44,797 nucleotides of DNA from Myxococcales bacterium (GCA_028817905.1 JAPPOR010000816.1:1-44797); one strand, 5' to 3'; positions 8,892 to 17,880 are shown, counted from the stretch's first letter. Made by a program: numbers and translations. The notes: generated from the sequence alone by a model not told the origin.

Positions 8892-10257
8892 GGTCACTCC
8901 ACCACAAGCCCGCGACCCGAGCACCCACGTCGTCACGCTGTGTGTCGCATCCGTATGGATAGTACGCGATGTTCGGCTCAGCACTCAGGGTGGGCGCGAG
9001 GATTCTCCAAAGGTCCATCACCACGACCCGCTCTCCATCTTCGCGTCGGAAATCCTCTGGGGTTAGGCGCGCAAAGGCGCGGTCAGGGGTCGTGATGATC
9101 ACCACGTCGGCTCGCCGCAAGCACGCGCCGATCGAGGGCAAGACCGAGGCGGCCTCGCCGAGCTCCGCGCGTGCGGTCTCGCCGGCCAGCGGATCGTATG
9201 CGACGACGCTCATGCCGGACTCGGACAGGCTGCGAATGATTTGCAGGGCTTGTGACTCCTCAACCACGTGTGAGTCGGGCTTGTAGGCCAACCCAAGCAC
9301 CGCCACGGTCGCGCCATCGCCGGCCCGCTCGCGCACCAGATGGGCGATCTGCCGCGCCACCGCCCGGTTGGTCAGGTCGGTTGCGCGCGGGATCGGAGCG
9401 GAGACCCCGACCGCCTCGGCGAAGGACGACAGCGCCTGGTTATCGCGTGGGAAGCATGGCCCCCCATAGCCGAGCGCACCCTTGAGATAGCGCGCGCCGA
9501 TGCGTGAGTCCTTGCCGAGAGCCGTGGTCACCACGTCGACATTGCCACCCGGGATGCGCTCACAAATCTGACTGAGGGTGTTGGCGAAGCTGATCTTGGT
9601 CGTGATGAACGCGTTGACCGCGACCTTGGTCAGTTCGGCGTTTTCGAAGCTCATGCGCTGCACTTCGGAGCGCTTCACCAGGATTTCATCGTACGCGGCG
9701 ACCAGATGGTCACCGGAGCGCGTATCGAACTCGCCGATCAGGGTGAAGTCGGGATGGAGGAAGTCCCGTATCACACTGCCGAGGGCGATGAACTCCGGGC
9801 TGTAGCACAAACCGAAATCGCGACCACATGTCTTGCCCGAGCTGGCCTCCAGGACGGGTAGCAACCCATAGCGCGTCGAGCCTGGCAGGACGGTGCTCGT
9901 GATGACCACGCTGTGATACTGCTGCTTGTGGGCAAGGGCCTGACCCAACCGTGTGAGCGCCTCGCGCAGATAGTCGAGCGAAAACCTCCCGCTGTCGTCG
10001 GACGGGGTCGGCACGATGACAAATGTCAGGTCCGAGGCGTCCACCAGCTCGCAGTAGTCGTGCGTGGTCGAAATGTGAGCGCGATACTCGGCGAGTGTCG
10101 CGTCGAGGTCCGTCTCCTGCACCGGGGCGCGACCCGCGCCCACCGCCGCAACCGCAGCCGGGTCGATGTCGAGCCCGATCACGGGCAGGCCCCGACTCGC
10201 GATCCCGGCCACCATCGATGCCCCGAGCTTTCCCAGCCCCACGATCGAGTATTTCAA
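8872..10257 (-). CDS. nucleotide-sugar dehydrogenase (UDP-glucose/UDP-ManNAc dehydrogenase family)
   Basis: This 461-residue protein starts at a TTG supported by AGGGGA 5 nt upstream. It has an N-terminal Rossmann motif IVGLGKLG, the central helical domain with SPEFIALGSVIRDF, Lys/Asn residues in ELTKVAVNAFITTKISFAN, and the catalytic Cys in GYGGPCFPRDN. The C-terminal UDP-binding domain begins VAVLGLAYKPDSHVVEESQAL. The family oxidises the 6-hydroxyl of a nucleotide sugar to a carboxylate in two NAD-dependent steps, giving uronic acids for surface polysaccharide. The substrate (UDP-glucose, UDP-ManNAc, GDP-mannose or other) cannot be decided. It sits directly upstream of, and overlaps, a glycosyltransferase gene. 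Confidence 0.88.
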   Translation of the reverse strand: MKYSIVGLGKLGASMVAGIASRGLPVIGLDIDPAAVAAVGAGRAPVQETDLDATLAEYRAHISTTHDYCELVDASDLTFVIVPTPSDDSGRFSLDYLREALTRLGQALAHKQQYHSVVITSTVLPGSTRYGLLPVLEASSGKTCGRDFGLCYSPEFIALGSVIRDFLHPDFTLIGEFDTRSGDHLVAAYDEILVKRSEVQRMSFENAELTKVAVNAFITTKISFANTLSQICERIPGGNVDVVTTALGKDSRIGARYLKGALGYGGPCFPRDNQALSSFAEAVGVSAPIPRATDLTNRAVARQIAHLVRERAGDGATVAVLGLAYKPDSHVVEESQALQIIRSLSESGMSVVAYDPLAGETARAELGEAASVLPSIGACLRRADVVIITTPDRAFARLTPEDFRREDGERVVVMDLWRILAPTLSAEPNIAYYPYGCDTQRDDVGARVAGLWWSDRADPAA

Positions 10258-10402
10258 AGCGATCCCCTCGCGTTCCGTTCCCCACCATTGTCACACGAAG
10301 GAAAGCGGCAGCGAAGGGACGTTATGGACGCACATGGACGCACCACGCCCGCATGGGGTCGGCCCGCTGTGACGGTTCTCGACAGCCGCAAGCCGCCGGG
10401 AC
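10258..10402. other. short intergenic region between ilvB-like and nucleotide-sugar dehydrogenase genes
   Basis: 145 bp with no gene or clear terminator recognised. Both flanking genes read on the reverse strand. Confidence 0.3.
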
Positions 10403-12118
10403 TCACGACGAGGTCAACATCTCGTGATTGGCAGCCCCAGGCGGCACCATCGGCAACACGTCGTCGCACTCGCTGACCTGCGCGTGGATCAAACTGGGGC
10501 GCTTGGCTGCCGATGCCTCCGAAAGGGCAGCCGCCAGGGCCGACCGCCGTGCCGCGCCGAAGGGCAGCCGGGTCGCCTCGAGCCCAAAGGCGCGCGCCGC
10601 GGCGACGAAGTCCACGCGCTGCGCAAAATGGGCCGAGGCATAGCGACCGCCATAGAAGAGGTGCTGCTGCTGACGCACGAGCCCGAGCTGGCCGTTGTCC
10701 AGTACCAGCACCGTCACCGGCAGGCGCTGCTCCACCAGCGTGGCTAGCTCCGGCAGACTCAGCATGAGCGAGCCGTCGCCTGTCACGCACAGGGTCCGAT
10801 GTCCCGTACCCAGGGCAGCACCGATGGCAGCGGGCAGGCCGAAGCCCATCGCGCCCAGGCCTCCCGAGGTGAGCAGCCTACGTGGCGAGCGGATGTTCAG
10901 ACGCTGGGCAACCCACATCTGGTGTTGACCCACATCGGTCGTCACCAGCATGCGGTCGTCGACCAGTTGGGCCAACGCCTCGATCAAGCCTGGCGCACTG
11001 TCCAGGCCCCCGGTCGGCGCCGCAAGCGGATGGGCACAGCGCAGGGCGTCGACGCGCCGGCGCCAATCCCTGCGGCTGCCCGCGGGCGCTCGAGCCGTGA
11101 GCGCCGCAAGGGTGGTCGCCCCATCTGCCCGAACCGCAAGCTCGGGACGCCGCAGCTTCCCGAGCTCGCGCGCATCGATATCCACATGCACGACGCGCGC
11201 CTCCGGACAGAAAGCGCTCAACCGGCCCGTGGCGCGGTCGTCGAAACGCACGCCAATGGCGAGCAACAGGTCGCACTCGGATAGGACCAGGTTCGTGTAG
11301 GGGGCTGCGTGCATCCCGAGCATCCCGAGCCAGAGCGGGTGCGCTGCGGGCAGGAGCCCCAGTCCCATCAGCGTGGCCGCCACGGGGATGTCACACCGCT
11401 CGGCGAACGCTCGCAGTGCTTGCGCGCCGGCCGCGCTGCCAAGACCACCACCGACATACAGAACAGGACGACGCGCGGCTCGCAGCAGCGAAAGCGCCTG
11501 TTCCAGTTCGGCTTCGGATGCCTGGGGAAGCGGCTCGCACGGGCGTGGCCCTGCGCCCGACGCTGGCGATGCGGTGGCCTGCTGCACATCCTTCGGCATG
11601 TCGAGCAGCACCGGACCCGGCCGCCCACCTCGGGCAAGGGCCAGGGCCCGGTGGACCGATTCCGACACCTCGGCGACATCCTGAACCTGGATCGCTGCCT
11701 TGGTGATCGGCCGCGCGAGGGCGCAGATGTCGACTTCCTGAAAGGCGTCGGTCCCTATCAGCCCGCGGGGCACCTGCCCGGTGACCGCAAGGATCGGAAC
11801 CGAGTCGCGGTGGGCGTCAGCCAGGGCCGTCAGCAGGTTGGTGGCACCGGGGCCCGAGGTCGCGAAGCACACACCCACCGAGCCGGATGCGCGTGCCAGG
11901 CCTTCTGCGATGAAACCGGCCGCTTGCTCGTGTCGCACGAGCACGCCGGCGAGGCGGCTACGTCCGAGCGCGTCGTAGAGCGGGAGGTTGGCGCCCCCAG
12001 GCATCCCCGCCACGACCCGTACACCCTCGCGCAGGAGCGCCTCGACCAGGATGTCGGCGCCGGATACCGGGCTCGCCCCCTGGGCATTGCTGACTTTCTC
12101 ACTTTGCTTGGACGCCAT
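10403..12118 (-). CDS. ilvB: acetolactate synthase-type ThDP enzyme, catalytic subunit
   Basis: The ATG at 12118 follows a strong GGAGGA site. The 571-residue product has the three domains of ThDP enzymes: an N-terminal PYR domain with catalytic Glu in LVRHEQAAGFIAEGLARASG and SGPGATNLL, a central domain (LYVGGGLGSAAG), and a C-terminal PP domain with the ThDP/Mg motif GDGSLMLSLPEL...NGQLGL. The GTDAFQEVDI segment is characteristic of acetohydroxyacid synthases. It should condense two pyruvates, or pyruvate and 2-oxobutyrate, in branched-chain amino acid synthesis. No small regulatory subunit gene follows. The upstream valine-rich leader peptide supports a role in Val/Leu/Ile synthesis over other ThDP carboligases such as glyoxylate carboligase. 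Confidence 0.85.
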   Translation of the reverse strand: MASKQSEKVSNAQGASPVSGADILVEALLREGVRVVAGMPGGANLPLYDALGRSRLAGVLVRHEQAAGFIAEGLARASGSVGVCFATSGPGATNLLTALADAHRDSVPILAVTGQVPRGLIGTDAFQEVDICALARPITKAAIQVQDVAEVSESVHRALALARGGRPGPVLLDMPKDVQQATASPASGAGPRPCEPLPQASEAELEQALSLLRAARRPVLYVGGGLGSAAGAQALRAFAERCDIPVAATLMGLGLLPAAHPLWLGMLGMHAAPYTNLVLSECDLLLAIGVRFDDRATGRLSAFCPEARVVHVDIDARELGKLRRPELAVRADGATTLAALTARAPAGSRRDWRRRVDALRCAHPLAAPTGGLDSAPGLIEALAQLVDDRMLVTTDVGQHQMWVAQRLNIRSPRRLLTSGGLGAMGFGLPAAIGAALGTGHRTLCVTGDGSLMLSLPELATLVEQRLPVTVLVLDNGQLGLVRQQQHLFYGGRYASAHFAQRVDFVAAARAFGLEATRLPFGAARRSALAAALSEASAAKRPSLIHAQVSECDDVLPMVPPGAANHEMLTSS

Positions 12119-12128
12119 GGGACGGTTT

Positions 12129-12157
12129 CCTCCAGACCCGACGGCCAAGGCTGGAGG
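12129..12157 (-). promoter_or_regulatory. hairpin that masks the ilvB ribosome-binding site
   Basis: On the reverse strand CCTCCAG (12157-12151) can pair with CTGGAGG (12135-12129) across a 15-nt loop. The second arm contains the GGAGG ribosome site of the ilvB-like gene. Formation would block translation initiation. The seven pairs are perfect as read. Confidence 0.55.
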
Positions 12158-12176
12158 GCGACCACCATGGTGCAGC

Positions 12177-12201
12177 CCCTGCCAGCCACGCGCCGGCAGG
12201 G
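12177..12201 (-). promoter_or_regulatory. upstream hairpin in the ilvB leader, possible attenuator element
   Basis: CCCTGCC and GGCAGGG form a perfect 7-bp stem with an 11-nt loop. It sits 17 nt after the leader-peptide stop codon and before the RBS-masking hairpin. This is where an element controlled by ribosome position would be expected. I have not shown pairing that excludes the downstream hairpin. Confidence 0.4.
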
Positions 12202-12217
12202 TCTTGCGATTGCTCCC

Positions 12218-12307
12218 CTACGGCGCGCGCATCACGACCACTACGACCTCTACCGAGACGGTGAAGGCGTCGTACGCGTGCTGGCCACGGGGAACGAGGT
12301 TGGACAT
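12218..12307 (-). CDS. valine-rich leader peptide of ilvB (29 aa)
   Basis: An ATG at 12307 on the reverse strand opens a 29-codon frame reading MSNLVPRGQHAYDAFT, then VSVEVVVVV, then MRAP and a TAG. Seven of nine consecutive codons are valine, five of them adjacent (GTC GTA GTG GTC GTG), immediately before the stop. It lies about 100 nt upstream of an acetolactate-synthase-type gene on the same strand, with two hairpins in between. This is the classic layout of an amino-acid leader peptide whose translation senses charged Val-tRNA. The peptide's own ribosome site is weak (a GAGG about 23 nt upstream). A TTGACG (12339-12344 on the reverse strand) could be a -35 box, but the -10 is poor. Confidence 0.6.
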   Translation of the reverse strand: MSNLVPRGQHAYDAFTVSVEVVVVVMRAP

Positions 12308-12625
12308 GTGTGTGCAAAATCTTGGCGATCCTCGGGCCCCCGTCAAGCAGATTGTTCGAACCGCGGGTGAACCCGGACACCTTGTCCCGACTTCGGACTC
12401 CACTCCCGTTCACCCCTTCCCTGTGGGCGTCCTCACCCGCGGCCGGTGCGCAGCCCGAACGGGTTGCATCCGGCGCCGTTTCCGTGCGACGTGTCGGATG
12501 ATGTGGTGCGGTGCCCATTCTTTGCCGCATCGGTTGGTTCGGAGCCAGACATCGGTGCCAAGCAAGGTCAGCGAGCGGTGAACGACGGGCGCGAAAATGG
12601 CGCACGGCCCGCAAGCGCAGTGCCC
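12308..12625. other. divergent intergenic region between ilvB leader and ABC exporter
   Basis: 318 bp that must hold promoters for both the reverse ilvB transcript and the forward ABC operon. The forward frame of the exporter is open back to a GTG at 12446, so part of this may be coding. I see no RNA gene. Confidence 0.35.
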
Positions 12626-14626
12626 ATGACGTTTCGCGGCCTGATGCGCTTGATGTGGCGCACGCTGCCGTATCTCAAGCAGGCCAGCCGCGACCTGCTC
12701 CTGCTCGGAGCCCTGGCGCTCGGATTGTTGGTGGTCGTGGTGCCGATCGCGCTGGTCTTCTACGACCTCGCCTACAACCGAATGCTGTTGGGCAAACCGC
12801 TGGCTGCGTACCAGGCGGGCCTGTTCCGCCTCGACCCGGCCATCTTCGTGGACGTCGAAGCGCTCACGGTGGAAGCGCGTGAGGTCCTGCGCATGCGGGT
12901 GGTGGTCTTCGTGCTGGGAGCGGCCGCCGCCCTCGCACCCCTGGGACTGCTCTTCTACCTCTGGTGGGTCCGGTTGCAGCAGCGCGTCAACCAGGCGTTG
13001 CGCGTGCAGATGGTCCAGCAGGTGCAGGCCATGTCCATGCGCTTCCATTCCGGTGCACCCATTGGGGACTCCATCTACCGCGCCTACCAGGATAGTGCGA
13101 TGGTGACCAGCCTGATGGCCATGATGGTCAAGCCGCTTCCCTGGGTGGTCTTCACCATTCTGGCCTTGCTGGCATTCCTGGCCCTGGAGCCGAGGCTCTG
13201 CTTGCTCATGATCGCGAGCTACGTCGTGATGTTCTTGATCGCAAGGGCCATGACCCCCGGCATGCGCACGCGGTTTCGGACTGCCCGGGAGACGAACAGC
13301 GAGCTCACCTCCCGCATCCAGGAGACGATGGCCGCGCTCAAGGTGGTCAAAGCCTTTGGCACGGAATCCGTCGAGCAAGCGCGCTTTGAAGAGGCCTCCG
13401 AGCGCGCCTTCGACGCCGCCTGCCGGGCACGGATGCACGCGACCTCGCTACAGCTCGTGGGGTTTGTGATCGTCGCGTTGCCGGCCGTGTTCACCGCGGT
13501 CTATGCGGCGGTATTGGCAGGTCGGGAAGCCCCCCTTAGAGCTGGCGCAGCGGTTGGGCTGTCGGGCTACACGGCCTGGAGTCTGGCAGCCTTCTCGCTA
13601 GCGGTCGGGCGGGCGATTTCAGCGAGCCGCGCGGTCAGCCGTCTCGTCACGTACTGGTCCGAGACGCAGGACATGGCGGTGGGCATGGATCGAGCGCTGC
13701 TACACGCCGACCTCGAGCCCGAGGTGCAGGACGACAAGGAGGCGATACCCTTCCCGGGCTTGCAGGCCGGCGTCGCATTCCGCGGCGTGAGCTTTGCCTA
13801 CCAGAAGGACAGGCCGGTCCTGTCCAAGATCGACCTGGAGCTGAAAGCTGGGGAAGTGACCGCGTTGGTGGGGCCCACCGGCTCCGGCAAGAGCACGCTG
13901 GTCAACCTGCTGCTGCGCCTATTTGACCCCGACGAGGGACGTATCGAGATCGGCGGAACCGATCTGCGAAAGCTCCAGATCGAGAGCTTGCGCAGCAACG
14001 TTTCGATAGCCTTGCAGGAGAACCTGCTGTTTGGCACGACCATCGCCGAGAACATCCGCTACGCGGTCCCTGACGCCAGCGATGAAGCAGTCCAGGCGGC
14101 GGCCAAGGTGGCGTGCGCGGACGAGTTCATTCAGGAGCAGCAGGGCGGATACCATGGCGAGCTTGGCGAGCGCGGCAGCAAGCTCTCCACGGGCCAGCGA
14201 CAGCGGCTGTCGATCGCTCGCGCGGTGATCAAGGACACCCCGATTCTCGTCCTGGATGAGCCCACCGCCTCGCTGGACGCGGAAACCGAAATGAAGGTCC
14301 TCGAGAATCTGGCCACGTGGGGACAGGGCAGAGCCATCGTGGTGATCGCCCATCGACTGTCCACCATTCGACGGGCCGACAAGATCGTCTACCTCCGGGA
14401 TGGGAGCATCGTGGAAACGGGCACACACGCCGAGCTCGTGCAAGCGGGAGGCGCCTATCGGCGCTTCGTGGACCTGGAGCAGGGAGGCGACCTGGACCCG
14501 GAGCAGGGCCGCGAAGCCCAGCAGGACAAAGCCCAGCAGGGAGCCAAGCAGGACAAAGCCCAGCAGGGAGCCAAGCAGGACAAAGCCCAGCAGGACCCTG
14601 GCGGCGTGCGAGAGGTTCCACTGTGA
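12626..14626 (+). CDS. ABC exporter half-transporter, subunit 1 (fused TMD-NBD)
   Basis: The 666-residue product (from ATG 12626; GTG starts at 12578 or 12446 are possible because the RBS is poor) has six predicted membrane helices in about residues 20-330. An ATPase domain follows: Walker A GPTGSGKST at about 415, signature LSTGQ at about 520 (canonical LSGGQ changed at position 3), Walker B ILVLDEP at about 540 and switch His in VVIAHRLS. This is the type I exporter architecture of multidrug and lipid exporters. It overlaps the next ABC gene by 4 nt (GTGA), so the two very likely form a heterodimer. The C-terminus carries a hydrophilic tail of Gln/Lys/Ala repeats. The substrate is unknown. 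Confidence 0.87.
   Translation: MTFRGLMRLMWRTLPYLKQASRDLLLLGALALGLLVVVVPIALVFYDLAYNRMLLGKPLAAYQAGLFRLDPAIFVDVEALTVEAREVLRMRVVVFVLGAAAALAPLGLLFYLWWVRLQQRVNQALRVQMVQQVQAMSMRFHSGAPIGDSIYRAYQDSAMVTSLMAMMVKPLPWVVFTILALLAFLALEPRLCLLMIASYVVMFLIARAMTPGMRTRFRTARETNSELTSRIQETMAALKVVKAFGTESVEQARFEEASERAFDAACRARMHATSLQLVGFVIVALPAVFTAVYAAVLAGREAPLRAGAAVGLSGYTAWSLAAFSLAVGRAISASRAVSRLVTYWSETQDMAVGMDRALLHADLEPEVQDDKEAIPFPGLQAGVAFRGVSFAYQKDRPVLSKIDLELKAGEVTALVGPTGSGKSTLVNLLLRLFDPDEGRIEIGGTDLRKLQIESLRSNVSIALQENLLFGTTIAENIRYAVPDASDEAVQAAAKVACADEFIQEQQGGYHGELGERGSKLSTGQRQRLSIARAVIKDTPILVLDEPTASLDAETEMKVLENLATWGQGRAIVVIAHRLSTIRRADKIVYLRDGSIVETGTHAELVQAGGAYRRFVDLEQGGDLDPEQGREAQQDKAQQGAKQDKAQQGAKQDKAQQDPGGVREVPL
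14517..14595 (+). repeat. 27-bp in-frame tandem repeat at the ABC subunit 1 C-terminus
   Basis: About 2.7 near-identical copies of a 27-bp unit encode QDKAQQGAK repeats. The repeat adds a charged, flexible tail after the ATPase domain. Exact copies suggest recent expansion, and copy number may vary among strains. Confidence 0.75.
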
Positions 14627-16584
14627 GCGAGCCTGCGAGCAAGCCGATCAACAACCGCGAGGCCTTCAAGCTCCTGGTCAGGGTTCTCGGCTACGCGCTG
14701 CCATTCAAGGGTCGGGTCATGACCAAGACGGCCCTCGCCCTGGTAGGCACATTCCCGGCGATTCTCTTGCCCTGGCCTGCCAAGCTGCTGATCGACCACG
14801 TGGTTCAGGGCAAGTCACCCGAGGACTCCCCGACCCAGTACCCGTTCTTCTTGCAACCGCTGGTGGACGCGATCGCCAGCGCCAGCATCACCGAGTCCGC
14901 CACGTACGTATTCTGGTGGGTCTCCCTGACCTTGGTCTTGATCGGTGCATGGCACACGCGGGGGCGGGACATCGCGCGAGATGAGTTCGCAGAGGGGCAT
15001 GACGCCGCTACCCGATCCGAAAAGCAGGCCAACTTCGCCTATAGCTTCATGGGCGGGCTGCTGGGATGGATCGAGTTCCGTGTCACCATGCGGCTCAGTC
15101 AGGTGCTCAACCACCACGTCCGCAGTCGCCTATTCGAGAAGCTGCAGCGCCTGCCGATGGCGGCGATGGACGACCGGCGCATCGGCGACTCGATCTATCG
15201 CGTGATGTACGACACGCCGTCGATCTCCCAGGTTCTCTACCGCGTAGGTATCACGCCCGTGGTGTCACCGATCGGGATCGCACTGTCGATCTGGGTAATA
15301 TCGTTGAGTTACGGGCACCTGCCCTTCGTGGTCTGGAGTCTTGTGGCCATGGTGCCCCTTGCGTTGCTGGTCACGTTGCCGTTCTCGGGCACCGTTCGCA
15401 AGCAGGCGCAACGGGCGCGTGACCGCGGTGCCGTCACGACCGTCGCCATGGAGGAGGGCTCCGCCAACGTGCTTGCGGTCCAGAGCCTGGGGGCGCAGGG
15501 ACGCGAGCGAGAGCGCTTCGCCAGCGATAGCTGGGATTCCTATGAGGAGTACCGGCGGTACATCAAACTATGGCTGGCCATGATCTTTCTAGCGGTGGCC
15601 TGTGGTCTCGGCCTCGGCGTGTGGGTCTGGTTCAACCTCACCGACCGGGTGTTCGCCGGTGCGCTCACGGTGGGCGATCTGAGCGTGCTGGCGGCGTACT
15701 ATTGGCAGGTCGCCTTCTCCGCGGGACGACTCGGGTCGGTCTGGATCTCCCTGCAGGAGAACGTAGCGGGTCTGCAGCGCGTGTTCGCGCTACTGGACAT
15801 GCCGGGTGAGCACCAACCCGATCATCCGAAGCCGCTGCCCGCCATTCGGGAGGGATACCACTTCGAGAACGTAGGCTTCGCGTATCCGGACGGCACCCAG
15901 GCCCTATCCGGAGTCACGCTGGAAGCCCACCGCGGGCAGATGGTGGCACTCGTCGGACCGGCTGGCGCTGGTAAGACGACCCTCGCGTATATGTTCGCGC
16001 GCTACCACCAGCCCAGCGAGGGGCGCGTGCTCGTGGACGGCGTCGACCTGACAGACGTCGACCGAGACGCCCTGCGAAAACAGGTCTCGTTCGTGTTCCA
16101 GGAGCCGGTGCTTATCGACGCGACCATCGCGGACAACATACGCCTCGGCAAACCGGACGCTACGCTGGAGGAGATGCGCGAAGCGGCGGAAACCGCGGGT
16201 GCGCTGGAGTTCATCGAACACATGCCCCAGGGCTTCGACACGCCGTTGGGGCGCAACGGCGGCAAGCTCTCGGTGGGACAGAAGCAGCGCCTGTCGATCG
16301 CCCGAGCCCTCGTGCGCCAGGCACCGGTACTGGTGCTGGATGAGCCAACCGCCGCCCTCGACCCCGAGACCGAGGCCCAGCTGGTCCGTACCCTGCAGAA
16401 GGCCAGTCGGGACAAGTTGGTCGTGGTCATCGCGCACCGCCTATCCACGATCCGGCGCGCCGACCAGATTCTGTTCGTTCGCGATGGACACATCGACGAA
16501 CGTGGCAGCCACCTCGAGTTGATGTCACGACCCGGTGGCGCCTACCGGCGCTTCGTAGAACTGCAGAGTGTCGCCGCGGCCTGA
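14623..16584 (+). CDS. ABC exporter half-transporter, subunit 2 (fused TMD-NBD)
   Basis: The GTG at 14623 overlaps the stop of subunit 1 (GTGA), indicating translational coupling. The frame is open further upstream, but that part is antisense-like filler. The 653-residue product has a membrane domain with about six helices (residues about 25-350). The ATPase domain has Walker A GPAGAGKTT at about 444, signature LSVGQ at about 548, Walker B VLVLDEP at about 568 and VVIAHRLS. Both halves keep the Walker B Glu, so neither nucleotide site is obviously dead. Together with subunit 1 it should export a lipid, peptide or drug. No substrate clue lies in the neighbours. Confidence 0.87.
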   Translation: MSEPASKPINNREAFKLLVRVLGYALPFKGRVMTKTALALVGTFPAILLPWPAKLLIDHVVQGKSPEDSPTQYPFFLQPLVDAIASASITESATYVFWWVSLTLVLIGAWHTRGRDIARDEFAEGHDAATRSEKQANFAYSFMGGLLGWIEFRVTMRLSQVLNHHVRSRLFEKLQRLPMAAMDDRRIGDSIYRVMYDTPSISQVLYRVGITPVVSPIGIALSIWVISLSYGHLPFVVWSLVAMVPLALLVTLPFSGTVRKQAQRARDRGAVTTVAMEEGSANVLAVQSLGAQGRERERFASDSWDSYEEYRRYIKLWLAMIFLAVACGLGLGVWVWFNLTDRVFAGALTVGDLSVLAAYYWQVAFSAGRLGSVWISLQENVAGLQRVFALLDMPGEHQPDHPKPLPAIREGYHFENVGFAYPDGTQALSGVTLEAHRGQMVALVGPAGAGKTTLAYMFARYHQPSEGRVLVDGVDLTDVDRDALRKQVSFVFQEPVLIDATIADNIRLGKPDATLEEMREAAETAGALEFIEHMPQGFDTPLGRNGGKLSVGQKQRLSIARALVRQAPVLVLDEPTAALDPETEAQLVRTLQKASRDKLVVVIAHRLSTIRRADQILFVRDGHIDERGSHLELMSRPGGAYRRFVELQSVAAA

Positions 16585-16632
16585 AGGGTGCGTGCCCTCC
16601 TGTTCCGCTTATCCGCCGAAGCCGGCGCGCGC

Positions 16633-17052
16633 TCAGACCCGTTGGCACACCATACGCACGGCCCGCGCCTCTTCTCCCCAGGGAGCGATATTGGTCATCT
16701 GCAAGACCAGCTCGGATGTGGGGACCCGGAAGCAAAGGGCAATGCGCCAGCCCCAGTCTCCTTCGGGACCATACCGACCCTCGGCCTGAAACAATCCCCA
16801 AGCCTCCTCGAGCAACCGGCACCGCATGGGCTGAGGCTGGTGCCAGCTGTCCTCGAACTCGGCCGCGTCGGCTCGCACGGCAATACTACCCTGTTGGTCC
16901 TTGCCTTCGCGACTCCACGTATAGCGGACCGATCCGTCCTCGACCGCCAGGGTGCACTCGCTGCGCTCGACTTGATCACCCAACGGGTCGACCCACAGCT
17001 CAGCGTTGCCCCTCCATCGCGTGCCGGCCAAGTCGGGGAATGTCGTTGCCAT
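16633..17052 (-). CDS. small conserved-looking protein, unknown function
   Basis: A 139-residue soluble protein without signal peptide or membrane helix. It begins TTFPDLAGTRWRGNAELWVDPLG and is rich in Trp and alternating hydrophobic residues, which suggests a beta-barrel such as a calycin/DUF1579-like fold; that is a guess from composition. It is convergent with the ABC exporter and precedes the acyltransferase gene on the reverse strand by about 110 bp. The RBS is weak. No catalytic motif is visible. Confidence 0.6.
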   Translation of the reverse strand: MATTFPDLAGTRWRGNAELWVDPLGDQVERSECTLAVEDGSVRYTWSREGKDQQGSIAVRADAAEFEDSWHQPQPMRCRLLEEAWGLFQAEGRYGPEGDWGWRIALCFRVPTSELVLQMTNIAPWGEEARAVRMVCQRV

Positions 17053-17131
17053 GGCGCGCAGCCTACACCGCCACCATCGGTTTGTCCCTCTGGCCTGGAG
17101 CTTCCCGAATGGAAGTTTCGGGCCAGCTTCT

Positions 17132-17154
17132 AGGAAAGGACGCGTGCCCTTCCT
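17132..17154 (-). terminator. possible terminator after the acyltransferase gene
   Basis: AGGAAAGG and CCCTTCCT form an 8-position stem with one A-C mismatch and a 7-nt loop, just beyond the reverse-strand stop at 17167. There is no U-run. Confidence 0.3.
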
Positions 17155-17166
17155 GGATGGGAGCCT

Positions 17167-17880
17167 TCAAGTGCGCAGGGGCAGGCCTGACAGCTCCGCG
17201 ACGCGCCGCCGGGTCATCTTGGCCAGCTGCCTCAGGGGCGTGGTGGTCACCGTCTCAGCTTCGATCGGTTCACCGATATGCACGTGAATCCGGCCAGGGT
17301 GAATCAGCCAGCCCTCCCGTGGCATCACGTCGCGACTGCCCGAGATCCCGACGGGAACCAGCGGCACGCCGGCCTCCTTGGCGAGATGAAAGGCGCCGGT
17401 CTTGAAGACCCCGATCGTGTTGGAACCGCCGCGTGTGCCCTCGGGAAACACCAGAACCGTTCGGCCGGACCGAATTTGGCCCGCCGCCTCTGCCAGGGAC
17501 TCCCTGGCCCGATCGCGATCTTGCCGGTCGATCAGGACGTGGCCGCCCAGGTCGAGCGCCTGGGACAGGAAGGGCACCTTCTTGAGTTCCTGTTTGGCCA
17601 CGAAGCCCGGCACCACAGGCAAGGTCATGAACAACACAACGATGTCGAGGTGGCTCAGATGGTTGGAGACGACGACGTAACCCTGCCCCTCTCGCATCCC
17701 CGAATCATCCCGCACGCTCACATCGATATCCGAAAAGTCCAGGATGCCGCGGGCCCACACCCGCTCCATGCGCCGAAACAACTCCCGGTCGCGGAGCAGC
17801 ACGGTACCGGTTCCGGCACAGGTGACCATCAGGGCGGTCCAGGAGGGAAGGAAAAGCGTGTTCAGTACCGGCTTGAGCAC
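17167..17880 (-). CDS. 1-acyl-sn-glycerol-3-phosphate acyltransferase (PlsC family)
   Basis: The 237-residue protein has the acyltransferase signature H-x4-D (SNHLSHLD, His74 and Asp79) and the glycerophosphate-binding FPEGTR block (about 145-150), followed by FKTGAFHLAKEAGVPLVPVGI. A hydrophobic N-terminal segment would hold it at the inner membrane. The family transfers an acyl chain to lysophosphatidic acid in phospholipid synthesis. Length fits bacterial PlsC. Paralogues acylating other lipids are common, so the exact acceptor is not certain. It lies upstream (in reading direction) of the small 16633 gene and downstream of the HAD nucleotidase gene. Confidence 0.85.
   Translation of the reverse strand: MLKPVLNTLFLPSWTALMVTCAGTGTVLLRDRELFRRMERVWARGILDFSDIDVSVRDDSGMREGQGYVVVSNHLSHLDIVVLFMTLPVVPGFVAKQELKKVPFLSQALDLGGHVLIDRQDRDRARESLAEAAGQIRSGRTVLVFPEGTRGGSNTIGVFKTGAFHLAKEAGVPLVPVGISGSRDVMPREGWLIHPGRIHVHIGEPIEAETVTTTPLRQLAKMTRRRVAELSGLPLRT

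Noticed and set aside
10403-12118. Glyoxylate carboligase or sulfoacetaldehyde acetyltransferase
   Set aside because: The GTDAFQEVDI segment and the valine-rich leader point to acetohydroxyacid synthase; the others cannot be fully excluded by sequence alone.
11309-12370. 353-codon forward frame opposite the ilvB-like gene
   Set aside because: A shadow of the ThDP enzyme; the reverse gene has all three catalytic blocks.
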